Below the pieces are notes generated by a model. The model worked only from the letters and a program-made list of their open reading frames with translations. It had not been told where the DNA came from and did not search any database. A stretch of 64,000 nucleotides of DNA, taken from assembly GCA_035628135.1 (NCBI GenBank), contig DASPKM010000014.1:1-64000 (forward strand), written 5' to 3'. The position numbers were made by a program, and so were the translations under genes. Each line of letters starts with the position of its first letter. Within the stretch, counting starts at the first letter, position 1. The DNA comes from DASPKM01 sp035628135 (GTDB lineage Bacteria > Bacteroidota > Bacteroidia > Chitinophagales > Chitinophagaceae). Positions 27,793 to 34,861 of the stretch are shown one piece after another.

Positions 27793-29487
27793 ATGCTGGT
27801 ACAAACCAAATTAAAAACATTCCTCGAGCTGGTAGGCACTTCCTCCAAGGAAGAGCTTATCTGGATGAATGGTTATTTGGCCGGCATGGTTTCAAGGCAA
27901 ACAGAGCCGCAGGCAACCGTTACCGCAAAGCCTGCCGTGAACAAGATCACCATTGCCTATGGTACCGAAACAGGACATTCCAAAAAACTGGCAACTGATT
28001 TTGCTAACAAGGCTAAGCAGCGTGGCATACAAGCCAGGCTGGTAAGCCTGGACCAATACCGGTCATCGGACCTTGCAAAAGAAGAATATTTCTTTACCAT
28101 CCTTAGCACGCACGGCGAAGGTGAACCACCCGCCGCGGCAAAAAAATTCTACGACCACATTCATCAGAATGGGTTCAAGCTCGAAAAATTAAAATACGGC
28201 GTGCTCGCCCTCGGCGATACAGCATACCCACTGTTTTGTAAAGCAGGAGAAGATGTTGACGAGCAATTGCATAAGCTGGGCGGGCAACGCATTGAATCAT
28301 TGCAAAAGTGCGATACCGACTATGAAGCGGACGCCGATGAATGGTTCAACCGGGTACTGAAACGGCTGAGCGATAATGGAAGCGCGGCCACCGTTGTGCC
28401 TGCGCCCGCGGAAGTGAAAAAGCCCGCCGGCAAAACCATTTATAAAGGCAGCGTGCTTACCAATATCAACCTGAACGACCGGGGCTCCGACAAACAAACA
28501 CATCATATTGAAATAAGTGCCGAAGGCATATCTTATTTACCCGGCGATTCCATTGGTTTCGTACCTGAAAATCCCCTGCAGGTGGTGGAAGCAATCATTG
28601 CCACCAGCGGATCAGCCAGCGACGCATCATTTGTTTACCGCAATGAAAACGCAACTCTTTTCAACCTGCTGAAAAAGAAACTGAACATCCTGCATTTACC
28701 GGAACGGGTAGTGCAACAGTACGCGGGCATCGTTCAGCAGGACATTCCATCAACCCGCATGGGATTGCATGAGCTGTTGAAGATATATCCTGTAAACAAT
28801 GCCCAGCAGTTTGAATCAGTGGTCAAAATACTGGAGCCCATTACGCCGAGATTGTATTCTATTGCTTCCGCTCCTGAAGCAAACGAGGGCGAGGTGCATA
28901 TTACCGTGGCAAGAGATACTTTCCGGGTGAATGAAGAAATAAAGCATGGCCATTGCTCCGATTTCCTGTGTGGCTTGCCTGTTGATACCAGCGTTGAATT
29001 TTATGTGCACCGCAACGATCAGTTCAGGTTGCCGGAGGATGATAAAGATATTATTATGATCGGGCCGGGCACTGGCATTGCGCCTTTCCGCGCATTCCTT
29101 GCTCAACGCGATGCATCCGGTGCCCGGGGCCGCAACTGGCTATTCTTCGGTGACCGCCGTTTTACCACCGATTTTTTATACCAGACCGAGTTGCAGAATT
29201 GGGTGCAGACAGGCGTGCTTACAAACCTCAATGTGGCTTTTTCAAGAGACCAGGCAGAAAAAGTATATGTGCAACACAAGATGATCAGGCACGGCGCCGC
29301 CTTCTTCGAATGGTTGAACAATGGCGCGTATGTATATGTGTGCGGTGCAAAGCACCCTATGAGCGAAGACGTGGAGCACACCTTGTTATATTTGATCCAA
29401 CAGCACGGTAAGCTTTCTGCCGGACAGGCGGAAGAATACCTGCAGGAATTGAAAGAACAAGGAAGGTATTTGAAAGATGTATATTGA
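27793..29487 (+). CDS. cysJ: Sulfite reductase flavoprotein subunit
   Basis: A 564-residue diflavin reductase. The flavodoxin domain (about 50-195) has IAYGTETGHSKKLA and LSTHGEGEPPAAAKKFYDHI. A connecting domain and FAD/NADP domain follow with RLYSIASAPEANEGEVHITV, MIGPGTGIAPFRAFLAQR and NWLFFGDRR. The C-terminus GRYLKDVY is typical of the cytochrome-P450-reductase class. It passes electrons from NADPH to the hemoprotein encoded next. The short N-terminal 45 residues differ from the E. coli protein. Confidence 0.93.
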   Translation: MLVQTKLKTFLELVGTSSKEELIWMNGYLAGMVSRQTEPQATVTAKPAVNKITIAYGTETGHSKKLATDFANKAKQRGIQARLVSLDQYRSSDLAKEEYFFTILSTHGEGEPPAAAKKFYDHIHQNGFKLEKLKYGVLALGDTAYPLFCKAGEDVDEQLHKLGGQRIESLQKCDTDYEADADEWFNRVLKRLSDNGSAATVVPAPAEVKKPAGKTIYKGSVLTNINLNDRGSDKQTHHIEISAEGISYLPGDSIGFVPENPLQVVEAIIATSGSASDASFVYRNENATLFNLLKKKLNILHLPERVVQQYAGIVQQDIPSTRMGLHELLKIYPVNNAQQFESVVKILEPITPRLYSIASAPEANEGEVHITVARDTFRVNEEIKHGHCSDFLCGLPVDTSVEFYVHRNDQFRLPEDDKDIIMIGPGTGIAPFRAFLAQRDASGARGRNWLFFGDRRFTTDFLYQTELQNWVQTGVLTNLNVAFSRDQAEKVYVQHKMIRHGAAFFEWLNNGAYVYVCGAKHPMSEDVEHTLLYLIQQHGKLSAGQAEEYLQELKEQGRYLKDVY

Positions 29488-29523
29488 CTATTGACTTATT
29501 GACCTAATGACTTAATAATTTGT
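29485..29523. repeat. Short degenerate TTGAC/ATGAC repeat between cysJ and cysI
   Basis: TTGACTATTGACTTATTGACC followed by TAATGACTTAATAA gives four imperfect copies of the 8-9-base unit in a 36-base spacer inside the operon. Confidence 0.6.
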
Positions 29524-31191
29524 ATGAGCAGCCCAAATCTCTCGCAGGTAGAACGCATCAAACAGGAAAGCAATGGCCTACGGGGAACCATCGAGCAAAG
29601 CCTGCAACAGGAGATCACCGGCGCCATCAGCGAAGACGATCAGGCAGTGATCAAGTTCCATGGCATGTACCAACAGGATGACCGCGACCGCCGCGAAGAG
29701 AGGGCTGAAAAAAAGCTCGAGCGTTTGTATTCATTCATGATCAGGCTGCGTTTGCCCGGTGGGTTTTTGAAGCCGGACCAATGGATCGCCACACACCATA
29801 TTGCCGGTGAGCATTCGACCGGTGTTATTAAGATAACCACGCGGCAAACCTTGCAATTGCACGGATTGCTGAAATCGCATATCAAACCAACCATCCAGGC
29901 ATTTAATGCGGCGAGGCTGGATTCCATCGCTACCTGCGGCGACATCAATCGCAACGTGGTCTGCAGTTCGCACCCGGGCCAATCTCCTATTCATGAGCAA
30001 GTGTTTGCTTATGCCGGAAAGATCAGCGAAATGCTGATGCCCAAAACAAAGGCTTATTATGAAATCTGGCTCGACGAAGAAAAAATTGCAGATAAAAAAG
30101 ATGAAGAAGACCCGTTGTACCAGGACCGATACCTGCCGCGCAAGTTCAAGATAGCCATTGCCATTCCGCCGAACAATGATGTGGATGTATTTGCAAACGA
30201 TATAGGCCTGATTGCCATCATCGAAAACAATGAGCTAAAAGGCTTCAACATTGCGGTGGGCGGTGGGCTTTCCACCACGCACGGCAACCCCGCCACTTAT
30301 GCAAGACTGGCAAGCATCATCGGCTTTACAGACAGCGAAGAAAAAACGATGAAGGCGATTTATGAGATATTGACCATACAACGCGATTATGGCAACCGTA
30401 GCGACCGCAAGCTGGCGAGGCTGAAATATACATTGGACACACATGGGGTGGACTGGTTCAGAAGCGAACTGGAAAAACGCACCGGTTTTACCTTAGCGGA
30501 ACCACGGCCCTACCAGTTCTCCGAGCGCAAGGATTATTTTGGCTGGCAGCGCAACGACAAGGGATTATGGTATTATACTGTGTTCGTGGAAAATGGCCGC
30601 ATATTGGACGATGAGCAGGTGTCGCTGAAAGCAGCGCTGCTGGAAGTGGCCGGGACAGGTAAGGCAAATTTCAGGTTTACCTGCAACCAGAACGTGATAC
30701 TGGCCGATATCAGGGAAGAAGACAAACAGTCAGTGCATGATATATTAGAGCGGTTCAATATCATTCAACATACCGAAGGCTCGTCGGTGATCAGGAAAAA
30801 TTCGATGGCCTGCGTGGCATTGAATACTTGTCCATTGGCCTTGGCCGAAGGTCAGCGATATTTGCCCGAGCTCATTTCGAAGATTGAACCCATACTGGCA
30901 AAACACGCACTAACCGAAGAAGACATTATCATACGCATGACCGGTTGTCCTAACGGGTGCGGGCGGCCGTATGTGGCGGAGATCGGATTTGTGGGCACTG
31001 CTTATGGAAGGTATAACCTGCACCTGGGCGGCGATCATGAAGGCGAAAGATTGAATAAGATATTTAAAGAACAGTTGGACGAACCCGCGATCCTGCAGGA
31101 GCTGGACCAATTATTTTCGATATACAAACAGGAAAGAATAAACGGGGAAACGTTCGGCGATTTTTCAGTACGCAAACAATGGGTAAATTGA
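29524..31191 (+). CDS. cysI: Sulfite reductase hemoprotein subunit
   Basis: A 555-residue siroheme/[4Fe-4S] protein that reduces sulfite to sulfide. The conserved IKITTRQTLQLHGL, NRNVVCSSHPGQSP, and the cluster-binding pairs NTCPLALAEGQRYLP and RMTGCPNGCGRPYVAEIGFVG are visible. The start at 29524 (MSSPNLSQVERIK) fits the family. The last codons overlap the upstream end of the next gene's open frame. It works with CysJ in the cytoplasm. Confidence 0.95.
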   Translation: MSSPNLSQVERIKQESNGLRGTIEQSLQQEITGAISEDDQAVIKFHGMYQQDDRDRREERAEKKLERLYSFMIRLRLPGGFLKPDQWIATHHIAGEHSTGVIKITTRQTLQLHGLLKSHIKPTIQAFNAARLDSIATCGDINRNVVCSSHPGQSPIHEQVFAYAGKISEMLMPKTKAYYEIWLDEEKIADKKDEEDPLYQDRYLPRKFKIAIAIPPNNDVDVFANDIGLIAIIENNELKGFNIAVGGGLSTTHGNPATYARLASIIGFTDSEEKTMKAIYEILTIQRDYGNRSDRKLARLKYTLDTHGVDWFRSELEKRTGFTLAEPRPYQFSERKDYFGWQRNDKGLWYYTVFVENGRILDDEQVSLKAALLEVAGTGKANFRFTCNQNVILADIREEDKQSVHDILERFNIIQHTEGSSVIRKNSMACVALNTCPLALAEGQRYLPELISKIEPILAKHALTEEDIIIRMTGCPNGCGRPYVAEIGFVGTAYGRYNLHLGGDHEGERLNKIFKEQLDEPAILQELDQLFSIYKQERINGETFGDFSVRKQWVN

Positions 31192-31199
31192 ATACTGCT

Positions 31200-31943
31200 A
31201 TGAACAGAAGGCTTATTTTATTGGCGGGATGTATCATGCTCATGCAGGTGGCGGTTGCGCAAAAGCAAACCACGCATGTGCAGCAAACCTGGCTTGCGTA
31301 TTTCAATCAAACGCGGTTTTCGCACAAATGGGGCTTGTGGGCCGATTTTCATTTACGGACAAAAGACGATTTTGTAAAGGAGCTTTCTTCCGGCATTGCG
31401 AGGCTTGGGCTTACCTATTACTTGAACGATCACACGAAATTAACCGCCGGCTATGCTTTCGTGAACCACTTTCCTGCGGACAATCATGCAAACATATCAC
31501 GCCCCGAGCACAGGCCCTGGCAGCAGGTACAATGGCACAACAATTATCCAAAAGCAAGGCTCATGCAGTACGTACGCCTCGAGGAGCGGTTCCGGCGTAA
31601 GGTGCTGAACAACGATGAACTGACCGATGGGCATAATTTCAACTACAGGGTCCGCTACAATATTTCCCTTGCGGTACCAATGCACAAGAATGCTTTTGCG
31701 AGGAGAACTTTCTCATGGATACTGACCGACGAGGTGCATGTAAGCTTTGGAAAGGAAGTGGTGTATAATTATTTCGATCAGAACCGCTTCTTCACGGGGC
31801 CTGCTTATCATATCAATCCAAGAGACCATATACAGTTCGGATATATGAATGTGTTCCAGCAATTAGCCACCGGCAACAGGTACAGGAACATTCATGCCAT
31901 CAGGCTGTTCTTTGTTCATAATATCGATGCGCGTGCCAAATGA
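31200..31943 (+). CDS. DUF2490 outer-membrane beta-barrel protein
   Basis: A 247-residue protein from the ATG at 31200 (MNRRLILLAGCIMLMQVAVAQ, a signal peptide); an ATG at 31179 would overlap cysI. Aromatic-rich beta-strands such as KWGLWADFHLRTKDDF, LGLTYYLNDHTKLTAGYAFVN and QVQWHNNYPKARLMQYVRLEERF fit the DUF2490 family of small barrels, whose function is unknown. Its position inside the sulfur operon suggests a role in outer-membrane passage of sulfur compounds, which is inference only. The stop overlaps the next start as ATGA. Confidence 0.8.
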   Translation: MNRRLILLAGCIMLMQVAVAQKQTTHVQQTWLAYFNQTRFSHKWGLWADFHLRTKDDFVKELSSGIARLGLTYYLNDHTKLTAGYAFVNHFPADNHANISRPEHRPWQQVQWHNNYPKARLMQYVRLEERFRRKVLNNDELTDGHNFNYRVRYNISLAVPMHKNAFARRTFSWILTDEVHVSFGKEVVYNYFDQNRFFTGPAYHINPRDHIQFGYMNVFQQLATGNRYRNIHAIRLFFVHNIDARAK

Positions 31944-33457
31944 AAAAAATGAGCCCAGAGAAATCATCGATAGAAACCGCTACGGCAAACAGCTCCAACC
32001 AACTGTTCCCGGTTTTTTTAAAGCTGGATAACATGCGGGTGCTGCTGGTAGGCGGCGGCAAAGTGGGCTTGGAAAAGCTGAATGCCATTTTGCAAAACGC
32101 ACCCGCTACTTCCATCAGGCTGGTCGCGATTGAGATTGACAACAGCATCCGCGACTTGGCAGCAAGGTATTCCAATATTGAAGTTGTTGAAAAAGCTTTT
32201 GAGGAAGCTGACTTCGATGGGGCGCAGGTGGTAATAGTGGCAGTGAACGATCCGACCGCCAGCGCAGCAATAAGCACACTCGCGAAACAGAAAGGGAAAC
32301 TGGTAAACGTGGCCGACAAGCCGGAGCTTTGCGATTTTTATTTAAGCTCCATCGTGCAGAAAGGCAATCTTAAGATCGCCATTTCTACCAATGGAAAATC
32401 GCCCACCATTGCCAAGAGACTGAAAGAACTATTGCACGATGCCTTGCCTGATACACTGGATGATATATTGAACAACATGCACATTATTCGCAGCAAGTTG
32501 AACGGCGATTTTGCGGCCAGGGTGAAACAGTTGGACGATATTACAAAAGTGCTGGCGGCTCAAAATATATTGGACCGCCCCGCAAAAAAATGGCGAAGGA
32601 CCGCTTCATGGTTTGTGTTCGCTTTCTTTTTCATGTTCGTCGGGCATGCCGTGTTGTCTTATCTGCCCTTCAGCGAGTTGCTGAAAACCATACAGGATTT
32701 GCCCAACCGCATCGACGACCAATTTTATTGGATGGTACTCGCCGGATTTTTAGCGCAACTCGTAGATGGCGCACTGGGCATGGGCTATGGCGTAACCTGC
32801 GCCAGCGTGTTATTGTCAACCGGTATTAACCTGCCTGCCATCAGCGGCAGCATTCACACCGCCGAAATGGTTTCGAGTGCGGCTTCGGGTTATTCGCACT
32901 ACAGGTTTGGCAATGTGAACAAGCGATTGGTGAGGACCATGCTGATACCGGGTATCATCGGCGCGGTGCTGGGGGCTTTGCTGCTTTCGAAATTTGGTGA
33001 AGAATACAGCGCATATATAAGGCCGGTATTTGCCGCGTACACTTTATTCCTGGGTGTAAAAATTTTTATGGCTGCATTCAGGAAACAGCAGCAGTCGAAA
33101 AAGGTAAGGCGCCTCGGTTGGCTGGCAGGCGCTGGCGGATTTTTGGATTCTTTCGGCGGCGGCGGATGGGGCCCGCTGGTTACCAGCACGCTGATTTCGA
33201 AAGGAGGAACGCCGCGGTATGTGATCGGATCTGTTAGTGTAACAGAATTTTTTGTAACGCTTGCCAGCGCGCTCACCTTCTTTTCGATGCTTGGAATAAG
33301 CCACTGGCAGGTGGTATCAGGACTTATTATCGGGGGCGTGGTTGCCGCGCCGCTTGCGGCAAGGCTGGCGGGCAGGTTGCCGGTCAAAACCATGTTCATT
33401 GCCGTTGGAGGGATGGTGGTGATTTGGAGTGTAAGGATTTTGATTAAGTCGTTGTGA
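31940..33457 (+). CDS. Precorrin-2 dehydrogenase fused to a TauE/SafE-type transporter
   Basis: A 505-residue fusion. Residues 20 to about 210 form an NAD-binding siroheme synthase domain (LPVFLKLDNMRVLLVGGGKVGLEKL, then NVADKPELCDFYLSSIVQKGNLKIAISTNGKSPT). After a linker, residues 215-505 are a membrane protein with about eight helices and the TauE/TSUP motifs GALGMGYGVTCASVLL and GGFLDSFGGGGWGPLVTSTL. It thus joins siroheme formation with transport of a sulfur anion (sulfite, sulfate or a sulfonate), fitting an operon with no other sulfate transporter. The start overlaps the previous stop. Confidence 0.85.
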   Translation: MKKMSPEKSSIETATANSSNQLFPVFLKLDNMRVLLVGGGKVGLEKLNAILQNAPATSIRLVAIEIDNSIRDLAARYSNIEVVEKAFEEADFDGAQVVIVAVNDPTASAAISTLAKQKGKLVNVADKPELCDFYLSSIVQKGNLKIAISTNGKSPTIAKRLKELLHDALPDTLDDILNNMHIIRSKLNGDFAARVKQLDDITKVLAAQNILDRPAKKWRRTASWFVFAFFFMFVGHAVLSYLPFSELLKTIQDLPNRIDDQFYWMVLAGFLAQLVDGALGMGYGVTCASVLLSTGINLPAISGSIHTAEMVSSAASGYSHYRFGNVNKRLVRTMLIPGIIGAVLGALLLSKFGEEYSAYIRPVFAAYTLFLGVKIFMAAFRKQQQSKKVRRLGWLAGAGGFLDSFGGGGWGPLVTSTLISKGGTPRYVIGSVSVTEFFVTLASALTFFSMLGISHWQVVSGLIIGGVVAAPLAARLAGRLPVKTMFIAVGGMVVIWSVRILIKSL

Positions 33458-33560
33458 TACGTGAGCGGATAGCATCAGATCAAAATAGCTATTAGTTATT
33501 TGATCGTTGAGACATAGTCCCCAGTATTATAGCTGACCGTTATCGGTCATTAAAAATTGT

Positions 33561-33592
33561 AGTCACCGCGTGGAGCGGTGGCTTTTTTTTTG
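33561..33592 (+). terminator. Intrinsic terminator of the cysH operon
   Basis: AGTCACCGC pairs with GCGGTGGCT around GTGGA and is followed by eight or more T residues. It ends the cysH-to-TauE-fusion transcript. Confidence 0.9.
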
Positions 33593-33650
33593 GTGAAAAA
33601 AAACACTTTTTAAAGAGGATTTTCCATTGGTTCTGCCTTCCTGTTGCCGC

Positions 33651-33658
33651 TACATTTG
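33651..33658 (+). promoter_or_regulatory. Probable -7 box of the bacteriocin-like gene pair
   Basis: TACATTTG matches TAnnTTTG. TTGG at 33627-33630, 20 bases upstream, is a partial -33 element. The predicted leader is about 70 bases long and has no clear structure. Confidence 0.5.
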
Positions 33659-33733
33659 AACCGTTATCGGCCGATGATTCGGACAAGCTGAAAACCGATT
33701 TACAAAGTAGGCGTTAAAAACCGATCCTCTTAT

Positions 33734-34363
33734 ATGAAATCAATTGCGAGAAAAATCCAATGTGCCTTATTGATACTGGTCGCCACGAATGTATGGGGGC
33801 AAACCGAAAAACAGGCGGTGTTCATACATAATGATCCTGACTGGCAGATCATACTGCGCAATAATTCAGATTTTCTGAATCGCCTCGCACGTCAACCTTA
33901 TTCATTATCGGATATATGGTCATTGGGACAGGAAAATTTCCTGCGCCAGTTAAACTACAGCCGCAGTGAATATTACCAAAAACAAGTGGAAACGAGGCAG
34001 GCAGCTGCAAGATTGTTGAGCAAGTACCCGGACGTAAATACCATGGGAAGTTGCAATGGTTGCGGGCTAAGCGAGGCGCAACTTACCGGCAAGGTTGATG
34101 CCTTTGTAAGGCAGTTACGGCAAAGCCGGTTGCCGGATGCAGAAACTTACCTGCGTGAGATGGTTTCAGGCACAGGTGGTTTTCGGGAGAGCGCGGCACG
34201 TGAAATTGATGCTGACGAATCCAGTGGGCCGCAGTGTGGGTGGAAATTCTATGCCTGTGCGATCGTATGTGCCGGCACCATTGAGGCCTTCCCTGTTTAC
34301 CTGGCCTGCTGCGCTATCTGCCTGTGTGAATATTGCAAAAACCCGCCTTCGTGGTGCGATTAA
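33734..34363 (+). CDS. Secreted precursor with Cys-rich C-terminus (bacteriocin-like)
   Basis: A 209-residue protein with a signal peptide (residues 1-23, ending VWGQ), a charged helical middle and a C-terminal 45-residue module with nine Cys (168, 175, 179, 192, 193, 196, 198, 201, 208) mixed with hydrophobic residues. A separate CNGC pair lies at 107-110. The layout, leader plus pro-region plus compact Cys-rich hydrophobic tail, recalls halocin-C8-like and fulvocin-related precursors, but I cannot match it to a named family. A small membrane protein encoded 11 bases downstream could be the immunity partner. The function is not established. Confidence 0.5.
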   Translation: MKSIARKIQCALLILVATNVWGQTEKQAVFIHNDPDWQIILRNNSDFLNRLARQPYSLSDIWSLGQENFLRQLNYSRSEYYQKQVETRQAAARLLSKYPDVNTMGSCNGCGLSEAQLTGKVDAFVRQLRQSRLPDAETYLREMVSGTGGFRESAAREIDADESSGPQCGWKFYACAIVCAGTIEAFPVYLACCAICLCEYCKNPPSWCD

Positions 34364-34374
34364 AATCATGACCA

Positions 34375-34623
34375 ATGATAGAATACCTATTGATGATCGT
34401 GTTTATGACGATGGCTTACCTGCTGTTTCGCAACAAATATTTACAGAACAGGAAATGGTTTGTGATTACGCATATCGTGCTCATGCTTGGCATCATCGCT
34501 TACTTGCTGATCGACAGCGCTTCAATATGGAATGGCCAGAAAGTAGTGTTATTGATATTAGTGGTGGGAAGCGTTGTGTACACCCTCGTAAAAAAAGCAT
34601 ATGCATTGCGCCGTAAAAAATAA
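34375..34623 (+). CDS. Small three-helix membrane protein (possible immunity protein)
   Basis: An 82-residue protein with three membrane segments: IEYLLMIVFMTMAYLLF, WFVITHIVLMLGIIAYLLI and VVLLILVVGSVVYTLV, ending in the basic tail KKAYALRRKK. Its size, topology and place directly behind the Cys-rich precursor gene are typical of bacteriocin immunity proteins. There is no sequence motif that proves this. A strong hairpin with a U-rich tail follows. Confidence 0.6.
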   Translation: MIEYLLMIVFMTMAYLLFRNKYLQNRKWFVITHIVLMLGIIAYLLIDSASIWNGQKVVLLILVVGSVVYTLVKKAYALRRKK

Positions 34624-34688
34624 CCCAACAGACAGCAACCTGGTTAGGTACCCTGATTGTGGCCCCGCGATAACTCTGGTTATTGCCT

Positions 34689-34717
34689 TGCCCTGCGCGA
34701 GCAGGGCATGTTTTGTT
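34689..34717 (+). terminator. Intrinsic terminator after the bacteriocin-like pair
   Basis: TGCCCTGC and GCAGGGCA form an 8-bp stem around GCGA, followed by TGTTTTGTTT. It marks the end of the two-gene transcript. Confidence 0.75.
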
Positions 34718-34765
34718 TATGTGCGAATGAAGAAACCCAATTTTATTTCGGCGATCCTTCGGATA

Positions 34766-34861
34766 CATTTGTACATCTGCACATCTGAACATCGCACATC
34801 TGTACATCTGCACATCTGAACATCTGCACATTTGCAAATGTGCACATTGCAAATGCGCACA
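34766..34861. repeat. ACATCTG-type intergenic repeat array
   Basis: Roughly ten imperfect copies of a 9-10-base unit (ACATCTGCAC, ACATCTGAAC, ACATCTGTAC) run up to the ppc stop. The array ends with palindromes such as CACATTTGCAAATGTG and CACATTGCAAATG. The unit sequence differs from the TGAC type but the arrangement is similar. There are no spacers, so it is not CRISPR. Confidence 0.75.

Noticed and set aside
34766..34861. CRISPR array
   Set aside because: Units are about ten bases long, degenerate and without unique spacers; no cas genes in the window.
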